This document shows positions 1 to 11,292 of a DNA stretch of 64,000 bases, piece after piece; the stretch's first letter is position 1; the number at the start of each line of letters is the position of its first letter. The DNA is taken from positions 68,242,469-68,306,468 of the forward strand of contig NC_091134.1 of assembly GCF_041381155.1 (NCBI RefSeq), given 5' to 3'. The DNA comes from Argopecten irradians (lineage: Eukaryota; Mollusca; Bivalvia; Pectinida; Pectinidae). The position numbers were made by a program, and so were the translations under genes. The notes beneath the pieces were generated by a model. That model worked only from the letters and a program-made list of their open reading frames with translations, was not told the origin of the DNA and searched no databases.

Positions 1-1225
1 TTGGAGGACAATCAGATTGTATATATTTAAGGGCCAAAAACTGGCAAGAAACGGTTAAACTTATTGCAAAATTGATACCAAAAATGTACTTGAAAATTCA
101 TCAAATAGCTTTGGTGACAAAACAAAAAATTATCTACGATAATTACTGGTATGAACTCTGCATAATCTGAACTTTCGATAAAATGAACATCTCTTGACAG
201 TAAATATCAAAATATGAAAAAGTTCACTTTTTTCTACACTTCATACCGTTCCGTTCCTTTTTTGTTTTTGTATATTTTTAATCTCATGTTACATATATGT
301 TTCTGGGGAAGTATTTTACGTGGGAGTTACCTCCCCTAAAAGCTTGCATTTCAAAGGGGGATAACTCAAATGTTATTAACCATTGATTTTACATCGTCTG
401 CCTGAATATGATACACATGTGTGTATGTGAGGTTACTATACACATGTGGGTCATGTATACATCCACGTTAACATTGGGGGCTGCTGGTTGAATGTATTTT
501 GCCGTTGTTTTTGGATACATGCAGGTAGGCCGGATATTTTACCAAAGTTCTTTTAGCCTATGTGCCGTTTTGTTTGTGCCGTTTCCATTGTTTATCCATT
601 GATAAATTTCATAGGCTCAACACGTTTAGGCTGATCAAACATTTCTGCAGATATTCACAACAAGCCATTTCAGATTGTGAATCATATATAACTATTAAAT
701 TATCTAGTTAAATGCATCGATTGCCATCTTTGCACAAGCTATTGAGGTCTAGTTACAGCATTAGGCCTAAATGACACAGATTCCTAGTTGACATCCTATA
801 GGCCTAACGGAAAATTCACGCTCTAAATAGGTCTATAACGTTATGCTTGAGCGGATAAGACATACGACTAGCGTGGACATAAAGCCATGGGAATCAAGTT
901 CAAATTTTCGTTGTCAATTTATTCTAATGGGGATACTTTAGTTTGCAATTATTCCCATATTGTACTCTAGGTCGTACTGATAATTAGGCATTAGCTAGGC
1001 TAACTATTTATTTTTACCAGTATTATGAATGGGTTATCTCCCTTGTTTTGTTTATAAAGGCTACTAATTATAAAATCATTTACATATGATATAAACTCAC
1101 AGTAATGTAAACATTGTGAAATTCATTGTAATTCGTTTTATTGTTTTATATTTACTGTGAAAATGATATGAAATAAGTAAGATAAATATTTTTTTTAGAA
1201 ACAGCATTAGCCTATACCATTTTAA
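1..1225. other. Intergenic, no gene seen
   Basis: No convincing coding exon. The first ~50 bases resemble the 'ggacaatca...tttatataaatgag' part of the repeat unit at 14940-15780, so the window may open inside a decayed element of that kind. Around 820-905 there is a tRNA-like stretch, listed separately. The rest is AT-rich sequence with no structure I can name. Confidence 0.5.
820..905 (+). mobile_element. Possible tRNA-derived SINE head
   Basis: The stretch contains GAGCGGATAAGAC, resembling an A box of a Leu/Ser-type tRNA, and about 50 bases later AAGTTCAAATTTT, resembling a B box. The spacing fits an internal RNA polymerase III promoter. It does not fold into a proper cloverleaf by eye and is degenerate, so it would be a SINE relic and not a functional tRNA. 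This is a weak call. Confidence 0.25.
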
Positions 1226-1715
1226 GGTCAAATGACCCGAAGGATGACCTATAGGCCTAGTCATCATGTTCAGTCTGCCGTCTGCCATGCGTAAACATTT
1301 CATTCAAACGACTTCTTCTCAATAACTGAAAGACCCTGGTGCTGATATTTGGTCTGTAGCATGCAGCATGGGATGAAGGGCTACCAAGATTTGTTCAAAT
1401 AAATAACCTTGACCATCATTCAAGGTCATGGGGTCAAATAGGCTTAAAATTGAAAAGGACTTCGTGTGAATAACAAACAAGCTTAGAGACCTGATATTGG
1501 GCCTGTAGCATGCTGGCAAGGGCTAACAAGTTTGTTCCAGTGAATGACATTGACTTTTATTCAAGGTAACAGAGGTCAAATAGGCTCAAATCTTTAAATA
1601 CATTCTTGTGAATAACCAAAAGAGGCCTGTAGAAACCTGATACTGGGCCTGTGGCATGTTTGCATAAAGGTTTATCAAGTTTGTTCAAATGAATGACAGT
1701 TATAATGAGAAGTAA
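1226..1715 (+). mobile_element. Truncated element with ~150-bp tandem units
   Basis: It starts with a small hairpin (GGTCA, AA, TGACC), followed by GAAGGATGACCTATAGGCC. This is close to the start of the element at 14797 (GAAGGTCAGGATGACCTATT). About three diverged ~150-bp units follow, each with 'CTGATATTGGGCCTGTAGCATG' -like text and a 'caagtttgttcaaatgaatgac' -like core. No 3' hairpin or CTTG end was found, so the copy is probably 3'-truncated. The units contain the TCAAGGTCA motif. Confidence 0.5.
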
Positions 1716-2299
1716 AAGACTTCCAGTCTGCCTATCAATTCTGAAAGAGTTTACTTATAAATGAAGTAAATTAAAAAAAATAATTGATAAAAATATATAA
1801 AAATTTCTCTACCGACCTTACCTATTTTTTTCAGCCATGTATTCTGAAACATACATATAATTTGTTTTGGCCTTAATATAACTTTTAATACAGGTGTAAA
1901 ATTTGCCTCCCTGCATCCAAAGTCACACATAAAAAATGTCTACAAAATATACAGTTAGATATGTGTCCTATATTGTGTTTCAAAGAGTCTTGTGTATATA
2001 CATACATGTACATGCTACTATCAGCTAGTCAAGGTCAACCCGACCTCAATTACTGGTTTAGAGTTCTTGTATTAGAATGAATAAAATGTACCCACGTACA
2101 TGTATTATACCTTTCTGTCAGCAATATTTTGCATTTTGCAGACAATCTTTCAGCTACAATATTGCAGCTAGGCCTCAGTCTGTTTTAGGGAATTCCCTGT
2201 ATCATCAAAGTCAGCAGCATATACCAGTACATTTGAAAATAACCACATTGCCATATGTACACTGTCAATAACTTACCACTGACATAATATTAATAACAT
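1716..2299. other. Intergenic, nothing recognised
   Basis: AT-rich sequence leading into the 49-bp minisatellite. The 64-residue ORF at 2077-2271 has no recognisable domain and ordinary intergenic composition. I see no splice-supported exon. Confidence 0.5.
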
Positions 2300-3535
2300 A
2301 GACCACCCACCAAAGCTTATTGGTTCCTTGTAGTGTACACCAGCCAGAACCAACCCAGACCACCCAAGCTTATTGGTCCTCTATATACGAGCCAGAACTA
2401 ACCCAGACCACCAAAACTTATTGGTCCCCTATACACAAGCCAGAACCTAACTGAGCCCACCCTTATTGGTTCCTGTACACCCAGAACCTAACCCAGACCA
2501 CCAAAACTTATTGGTCCCCTATACACCAGCCAGACCCTAACCCAGACCACCAAAGCTTATTGGTCCCCATACATCAGCCAGAACCTAACCCAGACCACCA
2601 AAGCATATTTGTCCCCTATACACCAGCCAGAACCTATCTGAGCTCACCAAAACTTATTGGGTCTCTATACACAAGCCAGAACCTAACTGAGCCCACCAAT
2701 GCTTATTGGTTCCCTATACATCAGCCAGAACCTAACCCAGACCACCAAAGCTTATTGGTCCCCTATACACCAGCCAGAACCTAACTGGGCTCACAAAAAC
2801 TTATTGGTCCCCTATACACCAGCCAAAACCTAACCCAGACCACCAAAGCTTATTGGTCCCCTATACACCAGCCAGACCCTAACCCAGACCACCAAAGCTT
2901 ATTGTTCCCCTATACATCAGCCAGAACCTAACCCAGACCACCAAAGCTTATTGGTCCCCTATACACCAGCCAGAACCTAACTGAGCTCAACTAAGCTTAT
3001 TGGTCCCCTATACACCAGCCAGAACCTAACCCAGACCACCAATGCTTATTGGTTCCCTATACACAACTCAGAACCTAACCCAGACCTCCAAAGCTTATCG
3101 ATTCCTTGTACACCAGCTAGAACCAACCCAGACCACCAAAGCTTATTGGTCCTATATATATATACCAGCCAGAATTAACCCAGACCACCAAAACTTATTG
3201 GTCTCCTGTACACAAGCCAGAACCTAACTGAGCCCACCAATGCTTATTGGTTCCCTATACACCAGCCAGAACCAACCCAGACCACCAAAGCTTGTTGGTC
3301 TCATATACACCAGCCAGACCCTAACCCAGACCACCAAAACATGTTGGTCTCATATACACCAGCCATAACCTAACCAAGCTTACCAAAGCTTATTGGTCCC
3401 GCATACACCAGCCAGACCATAACCTAGACTACCAAAGCTTCTTGGTCTCATATACACCAGCCAGACCCTAACCCAGACCACCAAAGCTTATTGGTCTCTT
3501 ATACACCAGTCAGAACCTCACCCAGACCACCAAAC
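2300..3535. repeat. 49-bp minisatellite
   Basis: About 25 imperfect copies of a 49-bp unit built from CCAAAGCTTATTGGTCCCC, TATACACCAGCCAGAACC and TAACCCAGACCA. Two adjacent units starting at 2843 and 2892 give the 49-bp period directly. Variants (GAGCCCACC, GAGCTCACC for GACCACC) are interspersed. The period is not a multiple of three, so small ORFs shift frame and are not genes. Every unit carries ATTGG, the reverse complement of a CCAAT box. Confidence 0.9.
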
Positions 3536-3539
3536 TTGA

Positions 3540-5689
3540 CCAAAGACTACTATAATATCATAGAAAGATATATAGCCCCCTGTTCTGAAGTGAACAATTA
3601 CTAAAGCTTGCTATTCTGGGCCCCATTCACATCTGACAGCCAGTATCAGGTATTTCCCATGGTTTTAAAGCGTACTGGTCACTTTACTCCAATCAGTATC
3701 AAAGCTCATACTATACCAAAGGAAAGTACCAAAAAGGATCAAATTTAAATCATAGTGTGACCTATTAGTCTATAAATGGTAATTTTACCCTCACCAGCTT
3801 TAGTTACTATTAATAGAGAAAGATATAACAGTTGTTTTGTTGATACTGACTTACTACATATCAATAGAAGAAGACCTTGCAGAGAGATTGTTGAATTGGT
3901 TTATTACTGTGTTAGACAGGACTTGACCTCATGATGACCAGATAAATGTGAAGTGGCATTGTTGACAGACTTGTACTAGACAGGAGAAATGAATTATATA
4001 CAGAACATGTTCAAGCTAGTGTTCATAGCTTGCATATAAACTTTTAACTGAAAACTTAAAAAATTAACTGTAAAATATACATTTTGAAGAAAACAAATAT
4101 TTGAACCCTGCAATCATAATTTTGTTTCATGTAGCTATTTAGCATACAGTAAAATATTTGCTTACTTTGATATCTCTCCTTTATGTTGAGGATAACATAT
4201 GGCATATACAACATTACTGGATATGATATTGCATCAGTGTTACATAAGTAAATAGCCATCTCTCCTTACTAAATCAAGACACATGCCTACATTGTCCACT
4301 GGGTCAGTGTCGAATCTCCCATAGCATCAGTCTACAGGCAAAGTCATCACAGCACTGTTTACACATAGATCAAGCAAATGTAAGGACTGTGGAATCTTTA
4401 AAGAGAAAGAGATTATTTTTGTAAGTTATTTGTTATTTATTTGTTAACTGCTGGTCTAGTGTTATATATATGCCATGTTTAATGTGCAGAAAGTTGCAGC
4501 TAAATGTAAGTAAAATTTATGTAGTTGATAGGTTATAATTGTATTATGTAATTGCAGATGTTATTTACATACATGTATATATTACCATACCTCAGAAAAG
4601 TTTCAATTCAATGTTCATTTCAAAATTTAGCACATATAGTACTCTGATTTGGGTAATAAAAATCATGTACATCCTAGAACATTTTAGAAATTTTCTGGCT
4701 ATATCAATGAAGATTAGGTGTTTTTATCATTTTAAATTTATTTCCTTTGTTTTTCTCATTGTTTATATTTTTATTTATTATTATTTGTTTTCATAGTTCA
4801 TATTGTTTTCAATAATTTTGTTGTTTTTCTGTACTTAAAGTCATCGTCACAAGTTCTTATCCAGACAAATCTGATTCACATCCTGTTATATATATATATG
4901 TAGTACAGGAAGTTCTCCTTATTTATCGTTTAGCTTTATTCATAGAATTTATCTCCAATCCCATCCTGACATTGTATAGTATAAGAAGTAGTCATATCAA
5001 TATAAAGTTCTTTACCATTTATTTAATCTAATTTCGTCTACTCAGTTAGAAAACATAGCTTTAGAAGTTTTGGTCCTTATATATATAATAGTGGGAATGA
5101 TACTAGCACCAGAATGTTAACATGTTCCCTAACTCTGCATGCTTGGTGATGTAGGACCACCAGTAAGGTGTGAGCCTCTATTGATTTTGTTTTCATCTGT
5201 TGCCCTGCTAATAGTCTGTCGATCATCCTTAGACTGCCATTGTATGCAGTGGTGCCAGACTAGTCAATGCTGGGTCTGTTGTTACATTAGGTAAGCATGG
5301 GTAAGACAATCTTTGCTGTAATAGAGTACATGTGGGAGAGATTACACATGCTGGAGATCACTACAGATAAACACCATTGGTTTGTGATATATAAAGCTCT
5401 GGGACAAACAACCTGTTACTGATAGAGATGACCTACAACTGTCATTGATATGTGTAAATATGCTTAGAGGGTTACAAAAAAGTACTATAGAGGCCAAGTT
5501 ACAATGTGCAGTTATATTGTATAGGGAATTACAATACGGTTACAATTTTATTATATTACTTTATATTGTGGGTTACATAGCGAATGTATAGATGGTTAGA
5601 GGTATATTTACAATGTAAATAAAGGTCGACTTACAATAAGGATAACAATGTATAATGGATCTAGAGGCTAGTATTTACAATATATACTG
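3540..5689. other. Intergenic, no gene seen
   Basis: AT-rich sequence with short ORFs (for example 4056-4259 minus and 4539-4796 plus) that are low-complexity, hydrophobic or Ile/Tyr-rich and lack any motif. From about 5460 the text 'ttacaatgta' recurs irregularly. This looks like decayed copies of the 36-bp repeat that becomes regular after 5690, partly in inverted orientation. Confidence 0.5.
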
Positions 5690-6475
5690 CATTACACCGT
5701 AACTCTTGATACCTTGTTACCATGTACACATTGTAACTCTTTATTGAATTTTTACCATTTATACCTTGTATCTCTTTATACCTTGTTACCATGTATAACT
5801 GTAATTCTTTATAACTTGTTACCATGTATACATTGTAACTCTTTATACATTGTTACCATTTATACATTGTAATTCTTTATACCTTGTTACCATTTATACA
5901 TTGTAATTCTTTATACATTGTTACCATGTATACATTGTAACTCTTTATACCTGTTACTATTTATACATTGTAACTCTTTATAACTTGTTACCATGTATAC
6001 ATTGTAACTCTTTATACATTGTTACCATTTATACATTGTAATTCTTTATACCTTGTTACCATTTATACATTGTAATTCTTTATACATTGTTACCATGTAT
6101 ACATTGTAACTCTTTATACCTGTTACTATTTATACATTGTAACTCTTTATAACTTGTTACCATGTATACATTGTAACTCTTTATACCTGTTACCATTTAT
6201 ACGTTGTAACTCTTTATACCTGTTACCATTTATACATTGTAACTCTTTATACATTTTGTTACCATTTATACATTGTAATTCTATATACCTTGTTACCATT
6301 TACACATTGTAACTCTTTATACCTTTTGTTACCATTTATACATTGTAACTCTTTATACCTTTTGTTACCATTTATACATTGTAACTCTTTATACCTTTTG
6401 TTACCATTTATACATTGTAACTCTTTATACCTTTTGTTACCATTTATACATTGTAACTCTTTATACATTGTAACC
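5690..6475. repeat. 34-36-bp minisatellite
   Basis: About 22 copies of a unit made of TTGTTACCATTTATACATTG and TAACTCTTTATACC. Early copies are 33-35 bp. The last five or six are exactly 36 bp and nearly identical, which is why an ORF repeating 12 residues is open on both strands at 6259-6628. Homogenisation toward the right end suggests the most recent expansion was there. The array ends about 50 bp before the candidate promoter of the carrier gene. Confidence 0.9.
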
Positions 6476-6519
6476 AATCTAGATATGTATATTTATTATT
6501 TTTTTTCTGGATTTTCTGT

Positions 6520-6600
6520 CACTTCTCATTGGTCAAAAACACGCCACGTGATCACCGATAAAAAACTGTATTGCACGATTTTTCCGGAAGTAGTTTATAG
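6520..6600 (+). promoter_or_regulatory. Candidate promoter of the carrier gene
   Basis: Within 70 bases lie an inverted CCAAT box (ATTGG, 6528-6532), a CACGTG E-box (6545-6550) and a CCGGAAGT ETS site (6584-6591). ETS/GABP (NRF-2) sites with CCAAT and E-boxes are common in promoters of nuclear genes for mitochondrial proteins, which fits the carrier encoded downstream. The link is inferred: no transcription start is visible, and the gene's first known exon starts 4.5 kb further on at 11110. Confidence 0.35.
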
Positions 6601-6822
6601 AAAAAGTATATTGCATGGTTATTTTTAGATAACGTTATCGTCTACGTTACCAACACGCTTCGTGTTCCTGGCGCTTTGAAACAAACGCTTTGATGACCTG
6701 AGTTTGAAGCGTAGCCACCAAATGTGACAGACGACGTTGATTGTTTCGGTTTCTTACAAAAATGATGATGACTTCCAGCTGATGACTACAGTTTAAGCTT
6801 TTAAATTTCCAACGTAAACACG
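6600..6822 (+). other. Possible non-coding first exon of the carrier gene
   Basis: The stretch is less AT-rich than its surroundings and ends at a plausible splice donor, CG|GTAGGA, with GT at 6823-6824. The exon at 11110 begins with an acceptor, so at least one upstream exon must exist, and this is the best candidate I see. Its 5' boundary is a guess. Confidence 0.25.
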
Positions 6823-7381
6823 GTAGGAGAGTAGGAATAATCGAATAATATTCATTAAGCGTCTGGAGCCATTGAATAGTGAATACGTTTGATGTTTATT
6901 TTTTCAAGATTCCACTTAGGCTAGCCTAGTTACAACATTAGGCCTAGCCCTAGGCTAATCCCTCTGTATGTATACGAATTTCATGTTACTGAATGGAGTA
7001 CTAAGCATAAGAGAATGTATCTTTATGTCAAACTGAATCTGTTAATATATGTTTGACGTCGAAGTGGATGATTTCAACGGAGAACAATTAAACTATACAT
7101 TTAATTGACTGTCACATTGTGCCCTTAAGACATGGAGCTTTATCTATAATGGAGTACATGTACATGTATGCAATTTACAAACACGCATGCACCGGATGCA
7201 TGTAATAAAAGCGTGAAGTGCATCAATTGATACTGTTTTCATATGTTGTTTTTTAATTGTACTTGTTACAAAATCATAAGATTGTAACTGTCATCACGAA
7301 GCAGAATTTACAATGCGATGCTTATTTAGTTTCACACTCATTTCAACATGTAAAAATCCAGAAAAATAATAAAACAATTAT

Positions 7382-7508
7382 AGCATTTTGATTTCGGTCA
7401 ATACATGGTTATATCGACCACAGAAAAAATATCGACCTCGGACTACATCCTCGGTCAATATTTTTTTCTATGGTCGATATAACCATGTATCTACCTCATC
7501 AAAATGCT
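7382..7508. repeat. Foldback element, ~57-bp arms
   Basis: The sequence from 7382 (AGCATTTTGAT...) reads back as its own imperfect reverse complement to 7508 (...ATCAAAATGCT). The shared inner stretch is ACATGGTTATATCGACCA and the loop is near TCGGACTACATCCTC. It looks like a MITE or foldback relic. I see no clear target duplication. Confidence 0.7.
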
Positions 7509-7580
7509 ATATTTGTATAATATTTTGTTCTGTATACATTGTAGCTATATCTTTACATTTTATCATTTGTTCTGTCAGTG

Positions 7581-8973
7581 TTAAAGGGACATGAACCTAA
7601 ATAAACCATATAAAGGAGTAGATATGATAGGACCAGTATTTGGCCTTAATATTTCATTCCGAAAAATATTAACTCTGATCCACATCAATTTCACATCAAT
7701 AAATACTCTCATACTTGCCATTCATCAAAACAAAACTTTTTATAACCATGAACACGATTTGCTCCACCTATGACGTCATCAAATTGATGATTTTCCTCTT
7801 CTCGCCAAATTTTTCTACAAATTCATCATCTTTAGGTTAGAAAAGGCTTGAAATGGATTTGGTTGCAACTTTGGAGCAACGTACTTCATATTTTGCATGG
7901 ATATGCGTAAATACATGATACACAACCTGTGAAAATATCTTTCTGCTCCACGAAGGCGTCCACATTCATTTTTAGAGAAAATCGCTCAAAAAGTATGATT
8001 TTTCAAGGATTTTTGTTAAAATGGCGGGAAACTGCATGTTGATGACGTCATACTGAACATAATTAGCACATATATTGTGGGATATTTTTGGGATGTAATA
8101 TGTTAGCAAATGTATTCAACTGTTATATGGCAAAATATGTTGTTCTTTACTGGAGAATTAATTTTGGGGCCATATTCGAGTCTTAACGTACCTTATCCTT
8201 TGAGCAAAATACATATTTACGACGTGTCAGATACCTTACAAAGTAATATATATCAGTTATTGTGCAAATGTGTCAAATAAAATAATTATGATGGAAATTA
8301 ATTCCATCTTTCTGTATTTTGAACCGACCCGGTCAAATTTTGTATAGTAGTGTTGAACTTTAGTGACCTCCCACAATGCACTGCACATATGTAAACAAAA
8401 TGGTGGGTCAAAAATGTGGGTGAAGGGAGCACAAACAAATTCTGATAGAAAACAGTGTACATCAAGAGTCACTTACGTGCGCGATTGGGAAAGTAGGTAA
8501 ATGTAAATGAATCGCTGAAATGCAAGTGACGGGAGCAACTCCCCACTTTCTACTTGCATGATATACATATGTGCAATAAGTCCTCCCTTCGCGGTGCCCT
8601 GTCGAATGAAAAGTCTTGTTTGACTTTAGACTTATCATTCTTGCGCTATAAATACAAATAATTTTATAACATATAGCTTAAACTTCATTTTTCAACCATC
8701 GTAAATTAGAAAATAATCTTAAAATGTGGAAAACTAATATTCCTTATCATGTCAGCAAGTTTGTTGTTCAGTATAACCTCGCTTTCGGCCAGCTTTCGTT
8801 TTGTGTTCCAAATATTGAATATGACAGTCTATTTTTATCATTTTTGAGGTAGGTATTCCCCACGTTTTCCTGTCGTTTTAGATAACCAATCATTGAAATA
8901 AAATATTTATTAAACATCTGAAAACCATATCTAAGCATACAGAACAAATTATTTAAGGTTCATGTCCCTTTAA
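7581..8973. mobile_element. TTAA-ended terminal-inverted-repeat element, non-autonomous
   Basis: The left end TTAAAGGGACATGAACC (7581-7597) matches the right end GGTTCATGTCCCTTTAA inverted at 8957-8973. The match continues inward for about seven more bases with one indel. Both ends finish in TTAA, which fits a TTAA target duplication as used by piggyBac-type and some other DNA transposons. The 1.4-kb interior has no transposase-like ORF, so it would be mobilised in trans. It contains TGACGTCA twice (near 7770 and 8043). Confidence 0.7.
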
Positions 8974-9780
8974 TACAACTGGAATATATCAACAAGGCAA
9001 TGTTAATCACCTTGGTAATTTGGAGATGAAATATTAAAGATATCAGCTCATTTGCAGCTTTTGAATGAATATATAACCCTGCTAATGCTAGTACTGAAAT
9101 GTAGTGAGCCTGTGTCAATTCAAGGATCCCACTTTGTATTTAGGATTATGCTGATAAAACGATGTAAATACAAATGTATTGTAAATCTACATCCATACTT
9201 GGTATCTGTAGATATTGGTACAGTAGTTGTAGTGATAAAGGAATGAGATATAAAAAGATCCATTATTATGTAAAATTGTAAATCCACATATTACTAGTTT
9301 TCACATGTTGTTTTGATACACTTACATATTCCCAGGGTTTTAACCCTGACCTGTTCTGAACTATAAACTATAAAAGTTGTTGGGACATGTTCAGTACTGC
9401 TTATATACTTCCAAACAGTAAGGACACCGTAAATAGCCAGGACATACATTTATAATTGTATTCTGCCCAGCTGTGAAATATTGTCTTGAAACTAGACCAT
9501 CCATATATATGAATGCATATGTGCATGCATCCTTGTAATGGAGTCTTGACAATTTATCGTTAATCTTCCATGATAATTAATTACTGTAGAGTTATATTCT
9601 TGTCTAAATTCTTTCAAGTTTTGCTCTCGGCTATTTTTGTTTAAATCTTAATTATTTATGCTGACACAAATTATCTACTCTCATCCTGACAGCCGAATGC
9701 ACATTAAATCTCTTCATGTGAAGTGCCATGTTTGTTGGTGTGCATTCTTTTACCTGTAGGAATTAAATGCAATATGATGG
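8974..9780. other. Intergenic/intronic, nothing recognised
   Basis: AT-rich sequence with no exon that can be joined to the carrier gene. If the promoter near 6550 is right, this would be first-intron sequence of that gene. Confidence 0.4.
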
Positions 9781-9793
9781 TTTCGAGATCCCT

Positions 9794-9943
9794 AAACGAC
9801 GCGAATAAAGTACAATTTACTGTTGATCAGTCCCACCTTCCAGTGATTATGACATCACAAAACTCACGTCAAATGATGATGTCATAATCACCAGATTGTG
9901 GGGCTAATCGACGATAGATTGTACTTAACCCATGTCGTTTTTT
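9794..9943. repeat. Imperfect foldback element
   Basis: The left arm, from AACGACGCGAATAAAGTACA, pairs with the right arm, which ends GTACTTAACCCATGTCGTT. The innermost paired part is GTGATTATGACATCA against TGATGTCATAATCAC. Arms are about 65 bp and roughly 75-80 percent complementary by eye. It is probably an old MITE. Confidence 0.55.
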
Positions 9944-9957
9944 GTCAATCTCAAAAC

Positions 9958-11109
9958 TGACATATTGGAATAATATAACACTATCAACAAATCCTATACA
10001 AGCCTTTCGCCTGTAATGTTAGAGGTCCTGATCATATGTTGGTAGGTCCTAATTACCAAAACTATCAATTCAATTAGGGACATGATTTTACCATGATTGT
10101 ACAGCTAACAAACAATATGAAACAATTATACATACACCATTATCTAAAATATGCATTTCACCAAGAAACTTAAAGTATGGTGTAAAAAAACTTACTCAAG
10201 AATATACATTGTACTTATGTGAATATTTGATCTTGTAGTATTAGTAAATGGATATATAGCTCTGATAAAGAAGTTTTTATGTCGTTAGGACAGAAATAAT
10301 ATTTTAATACTCAGGGGGAAAAATTAGATTTACTTGAAATAGAAATATTTTGAGTTGTTTTAACATAATGAAAAAACCTTGGCTATAATGTTTTAAGACT
10401 TAAAATGACCTAATTTCCTGTTTAGATATATAGTCATGCATGCAGTTAATATACATGCTACATGTACATATGTACAGACATTTAGTGAGGCATATAAAAA
10501 CACAGTTTAATTGGTCTGTCCCTATGGAAACAGTAAAACTGTGAGTAGGACAGAGATTCTATAGGATACTTTAAAATTAACCCCGGTACTTTGGTGTCTC
10601 CTATAGCTAGGCCAACAACCTCTTATGAATTAGATCTGATTATATTATATATAAAATGATAAAAATCTTACAGAACAGATCAACAGAAGTAGGTACATTT
10701 CTCATCTTAAAAGTATAATGTTGATGATCAATTATATACACACCTAGAACTAGTAACGTAGACCAAGTTACATTAGTTTTCATTGTTTTGAGAGATGGTG
10801 GTTGTAATTTTTAAAAATATTGTTGAGTTGAAATAGAAGTTGATGAGCAATTTCTTAATCTAAATAATTATGTAACTCTACTGCAGGATTTGAGTTCCGA
10901 TGTCACTATAAACTAACATGTCTAGCTGAAAACTTAGTATTTGTATCCATAATTTCCCATAGCAACACTTTGTACTAGAGACCTAATGATTTCTTAGGTG
11001 TCTAATGTATAGATTTACATAGTTTTATTAAGTTGCTGTGCAATGATTAATTGATTGGGGAATCTGGTTTCATCATTATAATACAGTTTATATATATTTG
11101 TCTTTTCAG
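9958..11109. other. Upstream/intronic sequence, nothing recognised
   Basis: AT-rich, ending in a clear acceptor (TTTGTCTTTTCAG) at 11097-11109, so its 3' part is intron. I saw no coding exon or repeat family. Confidence 0.45.
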
Positions 11110-11292
11110 GGCTAGTGTACAGTACAACACAAGGAACTTGACTCTAGCTGCTAGACTAGACTGGTCAGAATCAAGTAACACCTAACAAAGTGGATACTAG
11201 TTAATAATTGTAGAACTTCAAAACATCGAGAGCACCAGCTGAAGATTCTGTCCTCAATTTGGCCAAGTAAACCTCTGTTTGATGGAGTTTTC
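11110..11292 (+). CDS. Carrier exon 1: 5' UTR plus codons 1-3
   Basis: The exon follows the acceptor TTTGTCTTTTCAG and ends at donor TC|GTAAGT (GT at 11293). The ATG at 11282 begins MEF and leaves two bases (TC), which join the first base of the next exon to give Ser4. Everything before 11282 is untranslated. This start was chosen because it is the only ATG in the exon that joins exon 2 in frame, and it leaves the short N-terminus before the first membrane helix that glutamate carriers have. Confidence 0.7.

Noticed and set aside
820-905. A functional tRNA gene
   Set aside because: Only weak A- and B-box likeness; no cloverleaf with paired acceptor stem could be drawn.
6259-6628. Overlapping ORFs repeating CINGNKRYKELQ and LLLPFIHCNSLY
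   Set aside because: Two strands of the same 36-bp minisatellite.
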